DNA of 64,000 bases from OFTM382 sp964448185 (GTDB taxonomy: Bacteria > Planctomycetota > Phycisphaerae > Phycisphaerales > UBA1924), in assembly GCA_964448185.1 (NCBI GenBank), contig CAYUVO010000002.1, positions 1-64,000 of the forward strand, given 5' to 3'. The translations under genes and the position numbers were made by a program. The notes under the pieces are model-generated. The model was not told the DNA's origin. It was given only the letters and a program-made list of their open reading frames with translations, and did no database searches. This document shows, one piece after another, positions 31,802 through 41,478 of this stretch (position 1 is the first letter of the stretch; the number at the start of each line of letters is the position of its first letter).

Positions 31802-32944
31802 ATGCAAGTAGCAGACATTGTTCGTGCGATCGAGGCGATCGCTCCTCCGTCGTTGGCCGAGTCCTGGGACGCGGTCGGGCTCCAGGTGGGCTCGCCCCAG
31901 AGCGAGCTTGATGGCCCGGTTCTGTTGACGATCGACCTCACCGAGGCGGTGCTCGCCGAAGCGGTGGCGATGAGTGCGCGCGCCATCGTGTCATATCACC
32001 CGCCGATCTTTGAGCCGTTGCGACAGATTACCGACCGCACGCCGCGCCAGCGGATCGTGTTTGGTGCGATCGAGGCGGGCATTGCGATCTATTCGCCTCA
32101 CACCGCGCTCGACGCGGCACCCGGCGGCGTGACCGATTGGCTCTGCGAAGGGCTCAGCGGGGGAGGTGCAGAGGAAGGGGGAGGCGAGATTGCGGGCGAC
32201 TGCCGCGCGTTGATCCCGCACGCTCAGGGACAGACCTCCAAGATCGTGACGTTCGTTCCCGCTGACGCTCTCGACCGTGTGCGTGATTCGATGGCGTCGT
32301 GCGGAGCGGGCGTGATCGGCGCATACCGCGCGTGCTCATTCAGCACCACGGGCCAGGGCACGTTCTTCGGGGATGATTCGACGAATCCCGCGGTGGGCGA
32401 GACGGGCCGGTTCGAGCGGGTCGATGAACTGCGATTGGAGATGACGTGCGCCCCGCGCGCAGTGGCCCTCGCGGTCGAAGCGCTCCGGCAGTTCCACCCC
32501 TACGAAGAACCCGCGATCGACGTCTACGACCTGGCAGCGATCCCCGTGCGCGGCGTCGGACCCGGGCGCAAGCTGGTGCTCGATCAGCCCGCGACGGCCA
32601 AGACACTCGCCGATCGGCTGCGCGACCACCTGCCCAAGTCACGCATCCAGCTCGCGTTGCCCGACGAGGACGTAGAAGTGAGCACGCTGGGCGTTGTGCC
32701 CGGGAGCGGTGCATCGCTCGCGCGGTGCGCGCGCGAGCAGGGCGTCGAGATCCTGGTCACCGGCGAGATGAAACACCACGACATCATCGCGTGCCTCCAC
32801 GCGGGTCTCGGGGTGCTCCTGGCGGGTCATACCAATACCGAGCGAGGCTATCTGCCCCGCCTTGCGAGCCGGTTGAAAGATTCGTTACCGGGATTAGACG
32901 TGCGTGTCTCGAAGCGCGATCAAGACCCGCTGCAACCGGCGTAA
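31802..32944 (+). CDS. Nif3-like dinuclear metal centre protein (DUF34/YbgI)
   Basis: A 380-residue Nif3 family protein. The N-terminal half has ADIVRAIEAIAPPSLAESWDAVGLQVG, LLTIDLTEAVLAEAV, VSYHPPIF (metal histidine) and IYSPHTALDAAPGG. The C-terminal half has LGVVPGSGAS, VLVTGEMKHHD and LAGHTNTERGYLPRLA, the remaining ligands. Between lies the PII-like insert (KIVTFVPADALDRVRDSMASCG..) found in longer members. The family is a hexameric ring with two metals per subunit; the annotation 'GTP cyclohydrolase type 2' is uncertain. Divergent from ispE. Confidence 0.9.
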   Translation: MQVADIVRAIEAIAPPSLAESWDAVGLQVGSPQSELDGPVLLTIDLTEAVLAEAVAMSARAIVSYHPPIFEPLRQITDRTPRQRIVFGAIEAGIAIYSPHTALDAAPGGVTDWLCEGLSGGGAEEGGGEIAGDCRALIPHAQGQTSKIVTFVPADALDRVRDSMASCGAGVIGAYRACSFSTTGQGTFFGDDSTNPAVGETGRFERVDELRLEMTCAPRAVALAVEALRQFHPYEEPAIDVYDLAAIPVRGVGPGRKLVLDQPATAKTLADRLRDHLPKSRIQLALPDEDVEVSTLGVVPGSGASLARCAREQGVEILVTGEMKHHDIIACLHAGLGVLLAGHTNTERGYLPRLASRLKDSLPGLDVRVSKRDQDPLQPA

Positions 32945-32991
32945 GCGATCGAGGCACGTCAAGAGGATAATTGGATGCTGGCGAATCAGAT

Positions 32992-33546
32992 CTACGGCGT
33001 GTCCGACCGCATCGCAGTCGAAGATGGTTCGCCAAGATCGAGCGTGCCTTGATCGCGGAAGCCGATCTTGGGGCGCATGATCTTCGAGTCAAAGAGCACG
33101 TCCGCCAACTCGCCCGGCTTGGAGTATTCGATCAACCCGCTGAGCACATAACGGGGTGAGCCCGAGCCCAAAGCATCCAACGGCACCACCGCAGGAAGCA
33201 GGATGTCTTGTGTGCCGCCCACGGGCAGGGTGTGTTCGGCGGCCCGCGAGCCGTGGAACACGGTCTTGCCGTCGACGCTCAAGGTGTAGTCCACGTTGCG
33301 AAGCGGCAGCGGTTTGTCTGACGAGTTGAATCCCGAAAGGGTAAACTCGAGACTGATCCCCTCATCGGTGCGATCGACGAGGCGGGCCGCCGACACCTCG
33401 AACGCGGGCTTCTCGCCTCCGAAGAGGCCGCCGACGCTCAGCACATTGCCGCCGAAGTCTTTGGCTGCTCGACCCATGCCACAGCCCGAAAGGGCGGTCA
33501 TGCCCAACAGGCATCCGGCAAGCACGATGTTCAGGGTTCGTCCCAC
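32992..33546 (-). CDS. LEA14-like (WHy domain) lipoprotein
   Basis: A 184-residue protein. A short signal peptide ends in LSG followed by Cys22, a lipobox. Residues about 48-155 follow the LEA type 2/WHy pattern: AARLVDRTDEGISLEFTLSG, NSSDKPLPLRNVDYTLSVDG and a strand with LPAVVPL. Such domains are linked to desiccation or surface stress; the exact role in bacteria is unclear. Start is a GTG that overlaps the end of the upstream membrane-protein gene by 16 bases, so the two are coupled. Confidence 0.75.
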   Translation of the reverse strand: MGRTLNIVLAGCLLGMTALSGCGMGRAAKDFGGNVLSVGGLFGGEKPAFEVSAARLVDRTDEGISLEFTLSGFNSSDKPLPLRNVDYTLSVDGKTVFHGSRAAEHTLPVGGTQDILLPAVVPLDALGSGSPRYVLSGLIEYSKPGELADVLFDSKIMRPKIGFRDQGTLDLGEPSSTAMRSDTP

Positions 33547-34061
33547 GCCTCGGAGCGTAGCACCACCCGGTCCACCCGTGTAGGACGCCCTGTGACAGGT
33601 TCATCCGCGAGCGAAACCCAGTCGAAGGCATGAATCGTTTCGTCGGCGTTGAGTACCGTGGTCATGGAGTGTGCTTCGGCGGTGTAGGTGTGCCAGCGGA
33701 CCATCAACCAGCCCAGGACGGTGCAGCAGAGCAGAACTCCTAGCTCGCCCGAGAGCCGACGGCGGGCCTTATAGAGCAAAAACACCGCCAGCATCACGGT
33801 GAGCACCTTCCACCCGATCACTGCTGGAACCCCGCCGCCCACCATCACCACGCGGGCAATGGGGTTTGATTCCATCATCCCAGCCTGGGTCAGATAGGTG
33901 AGCGTCATCAGCAGATCGAACAGGCTCATGACGGCCAGAGCCCCCAAGAGCACCGTTACGCGGATCGGGCGGTACCGTGTACTCAAGAGCCAAGTCCCCG
34001 CCCAAGCCCGAGAGCTGGGCGGCGAACAGGTAGAGACCGCATGGAGGTGTGTGAGAGCCAT
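33531..34061 (-). CDS. DUF5658-like small membrane protein
   Basis: About 176 residues with three hydrophobic segments. The first carries LFDLLMTLTYLTQAGMMESNPIARVVM, the 'D..LT.......E.NP' pattern of DUF5658 proteins. The second is WKVLTVMLAVFLLYKARRR and the third LGVLLCCTVLGWLMVRWHTY. The start is uncertain: the ATG at 34061 gives an N-terminal extension before RYRPIRVTVLLG, and a later TTG is possible. It overlaps the LEA14-like gene by 16 bases and diverges from the PQQ-propeller gene. Function unknown. Confidence 0.6.
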   Translation of the reverse strand: MALTHLHAVSTCSPPSSRAWAGTWLLSTRYRPIRVTVLLGALAVMSLFDLLMTLTYLTQAGMMESNPIARVVMVGGGVPAVIGWKVLTVMLAVFLLYKARRRLSGELGVLLCCTVLGWLMVRWHTYTAEAHSMTTVLNADETIHAFDWVSLADEPVTGRPTRVDRVVLRSEAWDEP

Positions 34062-34158
34062 GATGGAATGCCAGAATCGACACACTCCGGGGATCGCTGT
34101 GCCGCGAACTGGCCAGAACTGCTTTGATGGCAAGAACTTGGCGTTGCCTGGGAGGGTT

Positions 34159-37100
34159 GTGCCAGCGAGAGGGCGGCAGCTGGTCCGCGATGCGTGGGCC
34201 AGATCCATTCGGACGCTGACAGTGAGGATGGTGGTCGGGGTGCTCCTGCTCGCAGCGGCGCCGATCGCGTCGGCCCAGAATACCGATAACCCGGTGTTCC
34301 CGGATGTTTCGCCCTTGGCCCGCGACGGGCTGGCGAGCGTGCCAGGATTGATCGCTGCTGAGAACTGGCCCGAGGCCATCCGCACGCTGGCCGAGACGCT
34401 CGATCAGCATGCCGATCAGGTGCTCGAGAGTCCTGATCGTCCGGGCGTGTTCATCAGCGTGCGCCAGCGGGTCCACGAGCTGTTGTTGTCGCGTGGCGAG
34501 TTGCTCGATCGGTACCGCCGAGTCCGGGGCCCCGAGGCATTGGCGATGCTCGAAGCGGGCGATCACGCGGACGTTGAGCGGACGATGCTGATGACGAGTG
34601 CTGGCTTTGAAGCGGCGCTGCGAGTGTCGGAGGAACATCTGCGCAGTGCGCGGTTCGAGACCGCGCGGCTCACGTTGATGCAACTTGTCAAGCATCCCGA
34701 CATGCACGGCGATCGTGCTGCCCAAGCAGCCTCGGTGCTCACGAGGATCAATCAGTATCTCGATCGGCCAGGGCTCAACGAGCTGGTCGCCGAGTGGTCA
34801 CACGCAGAAGCACCAGAGACGGTCCCCATCGAGTGGCCCGCATCTGCGCGCACACGATCGTTCGATCCGTCGCTCCCAGCGGGGCCATTGGAGGTGGAAT
34901 CGCTTACGGGAGTGCCCTTGCGGAGCATCTCGTTTGGTGAGCGCGCGATGATTCATCCGGCGCGGAGCGCGGGGATGGACATCGTGCCGCCCGCGTGGGT
35001 GTTCCCGCTTGCGGTGGATGACCGGGTGTATCTCAATGACGGGTACCGGGTGACCGCGTTTGATCGGTATTCGCTGCGTCCCCACTGGGTCAGCGAGCTT
35101 TCGCAGGTCTTTGACATCGAAGTCCAGTCGATGCGGATCAACGAGCCGACGAGTCTGGTGTACGCACCGGGTCTGCTCTTGGGCATCACCGGGGTGGTGA
35201 GCGACAACGGCGAACGCTGGGGTGATCCTCGGCTCCACGCGATCGACATCGAAACAGGCAGGCGTCTTTGGTCCGTGTTGCCGGGTGAGCTTGATGATCG
35301 GTTGCGTGGCGCGATCTTTCGCGGCGAGCCGGTGATCGAGGGAAACCGGGCGGTGGTGATCGCGCGGCGAGCGGATCCGTCGCGTCGAGCGGTGAGCGTT
35401 TTCTTGGTGAGTGTGTCACTCGCCGATGGCAAGGCGCAGTGGGTGCGTTCGATTGCCAGTGCGGGTTCGGTGGGCTTTAGCCGGGAGATCGCGGCGGGTG
35501 ATTGGTTGCTGCTGCATCATGGCGTGGTGTACATGGCCGATCGCATCGGCGCGGTGGCAGCCGTCGAAGCGGGAACCGGGCGGACTCGTTGGCTTCGGCT
35601 CGATACCGCTCCGCCCAGGCGCAGCGGCGCACGGGTCATGACATGGGGCGTGCAGCGACCGATCGTGCAGGACGGCTCGATCGTGGTGCTCAACAGCGAT
35701 CGCAGGCGTGTGTTGTGGATCGATCAGTTGACGGGCGGGCTGGTGGGTTCGATGGGTGCGCCCAAGCTCAACGACACGCCGCAATGTTTGGTGCGGGTGG
35801 ATGCGGACACGCTCGCGGTGGTGAGCCATGCTTCGATCGGGTTGATCGAGTCCGATCCCCAGCGAGCCGAGGCGTCGGCTCCGAGGCTCACCGGGCTGTT
35901 GGACGATCAAGGGTTGACCGGGCGCCCGTTCGCCATCAATGGCAGGCTGCTTGCTCCGATTACCGACGCGATGATCGTGATCGATCCCGCCCAGCCCCGG
36001 CGGCGCGAACGCATCGAGCTCGAAGGCGCGGGCAACGTGGTCGCGCTCGAGAGCCAGTTGCTCGTTGCGAATGACCGCGAGCTGCGAAGCTTTTTGGTGT
36101 GGGACGTGGCGCGGGACGTGCTGCAGGCACGCATCGAGGCCGACCCGCTCAATCCAGATCCCGCGCTCACACTTGCGGAACTCGCGTTCCGATCGGGCCG
36201 AAACGAAGCGGTCATCGGCTCGCTCGATCACGCACTGAACATTGTCGGGCAACAGGCGGACCATCCGTTGCGGGTGCGGGCGTATGACACCGTGCTGAGC
36301 ATGCTCGAGATCGGCGGGAGCCACTGGGTTTACGACAGCCCGGCTGCGAGAACACATCGCGAGCTCGCGTTTGACGGGTTCGAGTTGCCCGAAGCGTTGC
36401 TCGAACGTCTGGAACGAATCGCGACGAGCACGCAGCAACGGGTGGGTGTGCTGATGCTTACGGGGCGGCTTGCTCAGGCCCGCGAGCAGGCGGCCCGCGC
36501 GGTCAAGGCGTACCAGAGCATCGTGCTCGATCCCGAGTTGTCGGGTTCGGTGTGGTCGAGCCGGGCGCTGACGATCGGTGCGGACCGTGAGGCGGCGCGC
36601 CGCTTGCGAGAAGTGCTGATGAAATTCGGGACCGGGTCGTATCAGGAATACGAAGCGCGCGCACAGCGAGAGCTGGCGTCCGCTGATGGTCGGGCTGATC
36701 CAGCAGGCGTCGCCCAACGCTACCCGGTCGCTCGGGCCGCCGCGAGCGCCTGGCTCCGCGACGCCGAGCTGCGAGCGGAGGCGGGCGAGAAGGCCAAGGA
36801 GCTTACGTCGCTCGAAGCGGGCGCACAGGTGGTCGCGTTTCGTGCCCAGCTCGCTGATCCTGTCGAGCCAGAGATCGCGGGCGAGTTGTACGGGCGCGTA
36901 GTTTCTCGGCTGGTCGAAGCGGGTCGTCTCGCCGCTGCCCGGCGGATGCTCGACACCGCGAGCGAACATCCCGCGTGGGTCTTGACTCTTGACGGCAAAC
37001 CGATCAACGCGGCGGCACTGCTCGACAACGTGGGCGAACAACTCGGCCAACGCGGACGACTGCCGGTCGTGGGCTCGACGATCGGCACCACGCCACAGGT

Positions 37101-38346
37101 GCTCGAGGGCTGGCGGCTTGCGCTGCCCATGATCGGCGCGATCGAAACACGGCCCGACCGGATGGTCACGATGATCGACGATCGCCGAGGAGTGCTGGGA
37201 GTGTTCGAGGCGCGCCCGGGACCCGACGGCGCCACGCTCGAAAGACGGTGGGAACGCCCGTTCGACACCACTCCGTTTGTGATGCACGTCGATGAACAGC
37301 GGGTGCTCGTATATACCGAAGTCGAGCAAGGCCGATACGTCGAACTCATCGACGCTCTCAGCGGGCAGAGCCAGTGGCGGGTCGGGCCGATCAACAAGCT
37401 CCTGAGAATGCCCGATCATCCTCGGCGACGAGGCGGAGGCGTACAGACCGCGCTCGACGGCTGGCGACAACCCGACGACCTGCTGCTCGCGATGGACACC
37501 CAGAGCCTCGTGCTCGCAGCCCGCAACGGGTTCTCGATGGCGATCTCGCTTGATGATGGTCGTTCGCTGTGGCAAGCGGAACTGCCGATGGACCGCGTGG
37601 TAGATCTGAGTGCTGCCGACGGCCAGGTCGTGGTCGTGGGCGATAAAGCAGTCGGACGAAGACGCACCGAGTCACGCATGCTCGTGCTCGATACCCGCAG
37701 CGGCGAGCGCATCCACCAGAGCAGTGAACTCGGCCAGCCTTACCGCTGGGCGAAGATGACTGATCGCGGGCTGATCCTCGTAGGGGTTGATACGGGTGTG
37801 CTCGCGGTACATACGCGCACGGGCCTTCCCGCGTGGGCTGCGCGCGAGCCGGTGCTGAGCGAAACGCACGGGGCATGGGTGCTCGGGGACCGTGTGCTGG
37901 TGGTGGCTCCGGGCGGCGATCTGCTCTTGGGCGATGCGGCGACGGGGCAGTTCGCGGGGCCGCTCAAGAGACGCGCCAGCCGTCGTGAGATGGTCGGGCT
38001 CCAGGCGTGGCTCGATCGTGACCGCGTCGTGGTCGTGAGCGATCAAGGCGTGCGGATCTACGACACCGATGGGCGATTGATCGCGAGCGATGGGCTTGTG
38101 GGGTTGGCGACGCTGCTCACGCCCGCAGCGGGCGACGGGGTGGCGCTGCTGATCGAGCGTGATCCGATTCGTTCAGCGTCGGGCTCGCTCGTGTACCGGA
38201 TTCGATTGATTGATACGACCACGGGCAAGCTGCTCGATGGCAAGCGGCTCAATCTGCCCGAGCCGCCCGCGGTTTCGACGTTGCTCGATGGCCTGGTGAT
38301 CGTTTCGACGCCGAGCGTGAGCGTTGTGCTGCCGATGGGGGAGTAG
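34159..38346 (+). CDS. Very large exported PQQ-binding-like beta-propeller protein
   Basis: About 1395 residues. A signal peptide (ARSIRTLTVR, then VVGVLLLAAAPIASAQ) ends near residue 38 from the GTG at 34159. GTG 34222, ATG 34228 and ATG 34060 are alternative starts; 34159 leaves a sensible gap to the divergent gene and has GGGAGG just upstream. The protein alternates PQQ/WD-like propeller blades (DDRVYLNDGYRVTAFDRYSL, VEAGTGRTRWLRLD, LVLDTRSGERIHQSSEL, GVLAVHTRTGLPAWAA) with helical, TPR-like stretches (about residues 650-950: RVRAYDTVLSMLEI, REQAARAVKAYQSIV). PQQ-like propellers in this phylum are mostly structural or scaffold proteins. No catalytic domain seen. Confidence 0.8.
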   Translation: MPARGRQLVRDAWARSIRTLTVRMVVGVLLLAAAPIASAQNTDNPVFPDVSPLARDGLASVPGLIAAENWPEAIRTLAETLDQHADQVLESPDRPGVFISVRQRVHELLLSRGELLDRYRRVRGPEALAMLEAGDHADVERTMLMTSAGFEAALRVSEEHLRSARFETARLTLMQLVKHPDMHGDRAAQAASVLTRINQYLDRPGLNELVAEWSHAEAPETVPIEWPASARTRSFDPSLPAGPLEVESLTGVPLRSISFGERAMIHPARSAGMDIVPPAWVFPLAVDDRVYLNDGYRVTAFDRYSLRPHWVSELSQVFDIEVQSMRINEPTSLVYAPGLLLGITGVVSDNGERWGDPRLHAIDIETGRRLWSVLPGELDDRLRGAIFRGEPVIEGNRAVVIARRADPSRRAVSVFLVSVSLADGKAQWVRSIASAGSVGFSREIAAGDWLLLHHGVVYMADRIGAVAAVEAGTGRTRWLRLDTAPPRRSGARVMTWGVQRPIVQDGSIVVLNSDRRRVLWIDQLTGGLVGSMGAPKLNDTPQCLVRVDADTLAVVSHASIGLIESDPQRAEASAPRLTGLLDDQGLTGRPFAINGRLLAPITDAMIVIDPAQPRRRERIELEGAGNVVALESQLLVANDRELRSFLVWDVARDVLQARIEADPLNPDPALTLAELAFRSGRNEAVIGSLDHALNIVGQQADHPLRVRAYDTVLSMLEIGGSHWVYDSPAARTHRELAFDGFELPEALLERLERIATSTQQRVGVLMLTGRLAQAREQAARAVKAYQSIVLDPELSGSVWSSRALTIGADREAARRLREVLMKFGTGSYQEYEARAQRELASADGRADPAGVAQRYPVARAAASAWLRDAELRAEAGEKAKELTSLEAGAQVVAFRAQLADPVEPEIAGELYGRVVSRLVEAGRLAAARRMLDTASEHPAWVLTLDGKPINAAALLDNVGEQLGQRGRLPVVGSTIGTTPQVLEGWRLALPMIGAIETRPDRMVTMIDDRRGVLGVFEARPGPDGATLERRWERPFDTTPFVMHVDEQRVLVYTEVEQGRYVELIDALSGQSQWRVGPINKLLRMPDHPRRRGGGVQTALDGWRQPDDLLLAMDTQSLVLAARNGFSMAISLDDGRSLWQAELPMDRVVDLSAADGQVVVVGDKAVGRRRTESRMLVLDTRSGERIHQSSELGQPYRWAKMTDRGLILVGVDTGVLAVHTRTGLPAWAAREPVLSETHGAWVLGDRVLVVAPGGDLLLGDAATGQFAGPLKRRASRREMVGLQAWLDRDRVVVVSDQGVRIYDTDGRLIASDGLVGLATLLTPAAGDGVALLIERDPIRSASGSLVYRIRLIDTTTGKLLDGKRLNLPEPPAVSTLLDGLVIVSTPSVSVVLPMGE

Positions 38347-38370
38347 ATTCGTTGTGTTTGATCGCCACCG

Positions 38371-38832
38371 CTACTCCACCAGATCGGGGTCGTTGCCGGT
38401 TTCGATGGCCTTGATCTGTCGTTGGCGTCGCTCGTGTCGGCCGCCCTCAAACTCGGTGCCCAAAAACACCTCGACGATCCGATCAATCACCGGCTCACTC
38501 AACAAATCACCCGACAAGCACAGCACGTTCGCGTCGTTGTGTGTGCGTGAAAGCTGAGCGCTGAGTTCGTCAGAGACCAGTGCTGCGCGCGCACCCGCGA
38601 TTTTGTTGGCTGCGATGGAGACGCCGATGCCCGTGCCACAGATCAGAATGCCGCGCTCGGCTTGTTGGTCTGCAACCGCATGGGCGACGCGCGAAGCGGG
38701 GATCGGGTAGTCGCAAGGCTCAGCGCTAACCCCGGGCACGAGCGAGGCGTCGTGGCCTAGTGAGCACAGCCGTTCGACCAGGCGATGCCCGATCTCATAT
38801 CCACGGTGATCGGCGCCGATAGCAATCTTCAC
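38371..38832 (-). CDS. rpiB: Ribose-5-phosphate isomerase B
   Basis: A 153-residue RpiB/LacAB protein. MKIAIGADHRGYEIG opens the fold; CDYPIPASRVAHAV, GILICGTGIGVSIAANKIAGARAAL (with the catalytic cysteine in CGTG) and NDANVLCLSGDLL complete it. It interconverts ribose-5-phosphate and ribulose-5-phosphate. I place the start at GTG 38832, which overlaps the stop of the upstream TsaC-phosphatase fusion (GTGA), rather than two codons earlier. This neighbourhood mirrors tsaC-ywlE-rpiB of Bacillus. Confidence 0.92.
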   Translation of the reverse strand: MKIAIGADHRGYEIGHRLVERLCSLGHDASLVPGVSAEPCDYPIPASRVAHAVADQQAERGILICGTGIGVSIAANKIAGARAALVSDELSAQLSRTHNDANVLCLSGDLLSEPVIDRIVEVFLGTEFEGGRHERRQRQIKAIETGNDPDLVE

Positions 38833-39977
38833 GGGCAAAGCTCCACAAGGCGATGGGCGATCAGGTCGCGCAGCCGAACAGCGGTCGAGTCGTAGACCTG
38901 TTGCGACAGGCCCACCGGATCGGGCACATCGGCACCCTCGGGATCAAGGAGCTGCACGCGGTCGCTCGCGGTTGGATCGAGCGAGAGCACCGCAGCCGCG
39001 TGATGTTGTCCCATGACAAAGATATGCGTTGAATCCTCGATCATCTCACGGGTGATTCCACGAGATCGGTGCTCGAAGGTGCCGATGGCGAGGGCGCTCA
39101 GTGCGGGTCTGATTTCGGCGGAGGCTGCGAGCCCGTCACCGGTAGACGCCCCGGCGGACGAGACCGTCACCGGCACGCCGCCAGCGATCGAACCGGGCTG
39201 GGCGCGTTCGAGCAGGTCGCGGGCGATCGCTTCAGCCATCGGGCTTCGGCAGGTGTTGCCCGTACACACGAACAGCACCCGCAGGCTCAGCAGGCGTTCG
39301 ATGTGTTTGGAATCGACCGCTCCGACGTGTTCGACTCGGTAGCCGCCGGTGCGCAGCAGCCGAACGAGTGTCGTGGGCAATCCCATCACCGGGCCATCAT
39401 CGAGGATGTGCTCGATGCCTGCGGTGCTCGCGGGTTCGAGGGCAGCGAGCGGGTCGCGGTCGGGTTGCCATCCGGCGGCTGCGAGACGTTTGGCGACGAC
39501 GGGCACGCCCGCCATGTTGAGCACGTCGAGGGCCACGCTGTGAGCGGGGACGCGGAAGCCGATGATTTGGCCGTCGCCCGTCGCAGCAGGACCAACGATG
39601 GCTCCGGGCAGAGCGCCGAGCCGATTCGCGGTGTCGTCGTCCGCGTCGACCTCAAGCAGGAATCGCACCGCACCGGGCAAGAGCACCTCGACCAATCGAC
39701 GATGGACCGGGGCATTCAGCGGCAGGGCTTCGAGGACGTGTGTGACACTCGGGGCATGCCAGGTGAGGGGTTCACCTTCGATGCCGCCGGGGTTGGGAGC
39801 GATCTGGGCGAGCCGAGCGAGGGCCTCGGGGCTGGTGGCTGCTGCGGCGATGCCATAGACGGTGTCGGTCGGGATGATGGCCAGTTGGCCGTTGCGCAGG
39901 CTTTTGGCGGTCTGGCGCAGAGCTTCGGCGCGTTCGTCGGCGGTCATGGATCCAAGGCTGGCGTGGATGGTGGGCAT
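38829..39977 (-). CDS. Fusion of TsaC/Sua5-like domain and low-molecular-weight protein phosphatase
   Basis: A 382-residue two-domain protein. Residues about 15-215 follow the Sua5/YciO/YrdC fold (GQLAIIPTDTVYGIAAAA, then a LLPGAVRFLLEV strand and a FRVPAHSVAL segment), the enzyme making threonylcarbamoyl-AMP for tRNA t6A. The KxR motif expected after the first helix is replaced by APN, and the SAN motif near residue 160 by AKR. Residues about 232-380 are a LMW protein phosphatase (VLFVCTGNTCRSPMAEA, Cys238 and Arg244; general-acid Asp353 in DPVG). It overlaps rpiB by 4 bases. The phosphatase half looks active; the TsaC half may not be. Confidence 0.85.
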   Translation of the reverse strand: MPTIHASLGSMTADERAEALRQTAKSLRNGQLAIIPTDTVYGIAAAATSPEALARLAQIAPNPGGIEGEPLTWHAPSVTHVLEALPLNAPVHRRLVEVLLPGAVRFLLEVDADDDTANRLGALPGAIVGPAATGDGQIIGFRVPAHSVALDVLNMAGVPVVAKRLAAAGWQPDRDPLAALEPASTAGIEHILDDGPVMGLPTTLVRLLRTGGYRVEHVGAVDSKHIERLLSLRVLFVCTGNTCRSPMAEAIARDLLERAQPGSIAGGVPVTVSSAGASTGDGLAASAEIRPALSALAIGTFEHRSRGITREMIEDSTHIFVMGQHHAAAVLSLDPTASDRVQLLDPEGADVPDPVGLSQQVYDSTAVRLRDLIAHRLVELCP

Positions 39978-40446
39978 GGCTTACTGCGAGTATGGCAGGG
40001 TGATCCGGTGAGGGCAAACCGGATCGAACAGAGCTAGGCAAGTCGGCAATGCATGGTTGTTGGTATTTGTCTGGTTCATCGAGGCGGGGAATCGGCTATT
40101 CTATAATCAGTGTTGTATCAGCGTTCTCCCTGTGAGATGGTGGCAACTCCCGAGCAGCCTTTTCCGAACAGTCTCTGACGGGTCTGTGCGGCAAAGGGGG
40201 ATAAGCGGGGTTTGTACGGCTCGAAATCGGGCGATGGGGCATCAGCGCAGGGAACATTGAGCATGCCGATCGGGCGTCCCGATGGGCGGTTGGGTCAACT
40301 GGGGGTCTTTATTGCGGGGGGTTCGGAACCGATTCGCAGCCAACAGCAAGCCGATGGGGTGGGCTCGTACCACGAATGCAGGCTGGTTGATTGAAACGGT
40401 TTCGGGACACGCAGCAGGCGAGAAAACGCCTGCAGGAGTAGCAGCC
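39978..40446. other. Intergenic region upstream of the second pseudopilin gene
   Basis: 469 bases between divergent genes. GATCCGGT (40002-40009) and ACCGGATC (40018-40025) form a perfect hairpin with no T-run. TATAAT (40102-40107) is a possible -10 without a matching -35. Short open frames here have no recognisable content. An untranslated leader or a small RNA is possible but not shown. Confidence 0.4.
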
Positions 40447-41478
40447 ATGAACAGGAATCAGACACACGCGAACACCAGCCGGGGCTTTACGCTCATCGAG
40501 TTGTTGGTGGTGATCGCGATCATCATTCTCATTATCTCGATCATCATCCCGGCTCTGGGCGGGGCACGCCGGATCGCTCGGTCCACCGCGTCCAAGTCGC
40601 TCATGACGCAGCTCTCGACCTCGATCGGGTCGTATCGCAACGACCACAACGGCGAGATGCCCGGGCCGTTCACGCAGGTCGAGCTGGGCGATACGAATAA
40701 CGAGATGTTCGGGCTGACGGCGCTCGAGAACGCGATGCTCGATCTGACGTCACCCAATGCGATCGGCCGAGGCATCGACCTGATCAATCTTGATCCCGCA
40801 GATGACGGCAAGGGCATCGACATCGGGCTCGACCTCCTCGGCACCGGCGACGGGATCTACTTCGACCCGTCGGGCGACAACATGGTTGCACAAGAAGGCG
40901 ATACGCAGGGTGGACTAAATGGGACTGCTATTGATAAGCGGTTGCCGGACCTGGTCGATGCGTTCGGCAATCCGATCCTGCTGTGGGTTGAAGACGAGGG
41001 AGCCCCCTCGACGCCGACCGATATCGTTGATGTCGCAGCGGTCAAGTCGAGCCAACGCTCACGCTTCTACTGGAACTCCAACTCGGCGTTCCTCGATGCC
41101 GAGTTCCTCGGCAAGAACGCGGGCAGGCAGAGGGCGCTGAGCCTGCTGAGCTCTACTGTGGGCACGGAAGCACTTGCCCCAGGGCTCGCGGCTCTGACGG
41201 GCGATCCCGGTTCGCCCTCGCCCGCAGCCTTCACAGAGATGAACGTCTTGCCCGGCTCGTCGCGCGGCTCTTTCATCCTGCACAGCCCCGGTCCCGACAA
41301 CGTGTATCTGTCCAGCGAGGATCGCGGCGGCAAGCGGCTTCCCATGGGCGAGCTCGCGTACAAATGGAACTTCTTCAAAGCCGACGGAACCCGATTGCAG
41401 ACCGACTCGGATATGCCGGTGGATACTTCTGAAGACCTGATCAGCGGGTTTGATGACCTGATCGTCAGCGGCAAGTAG
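40447..41478 (+). CDS. Prepilin-type N-terminal cleavage/methylation domain protein (pseudopilin-like)
   Basis: A 343-residue protein. AGGAG lies about 9 bases before the ATG. A 12-residue leader precedes RGFTLIELLVVIAIIILIIS and the hydrophobic helix, so type IV prepilin processing is expected. After the helix comes a GARRIARSTASKSLMTQLSTSIGSYRND segment, like the T2SS G-type pilins with an N-terminal alpha-helix. Later NPILLWVEDEG and SFILHSPGPDNVYLSSEDRGG match the 'S.GPD' C-terminal motif of planctomycete pseudopilins. Exported; role unknown. It is followed by a strong terminator about 200 bases downstream. Confidence 0.82.
   Translation: MNRNQTHANTSRGFTLIELLVVIAIIILIISIIIPALGGARRIARSTASKSLMTQLSTSIGSYRNDHNGEMPGPFTQVELGDTNNEMFGLTALENAMLDLTSPNAIGRGIDLINLDPADDGKGIDIGLDLLGTGDGIYFDPSGDNMVAQEGDTQGGLNGTAIDKRLPDLVDAFGNPILLWVEDEGAPSTPTDIVDVAAVKSSQRSRFYWNSNSAFLDAEFLGKNAGRQRALSLLSSTVGTEALAPGLAALTGDPGSPSPAAFTEMNVLPGSSRGSFILHSPGPDNVYLSSEDRGGKRLPMGELAYKWNFFKADGTRLQTDSDMPVDTSEDLISGFDDLIVSGK

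Noticed and set aside
35416..37575. 719-codon open frame on the minus strand
   Set aside because: It lies wholly antisense to the PQQ-propeller gene, is low complexity (His/Arg/Pro-rich) and has no family pattern; long antisense frames are expected at this GC content.
40102..40107. TATAAT box upstream of the second pseudopilin gene
   Set aside because: No acceptable -35 at 15-19 bases; mentioned only in the intergenic entry.
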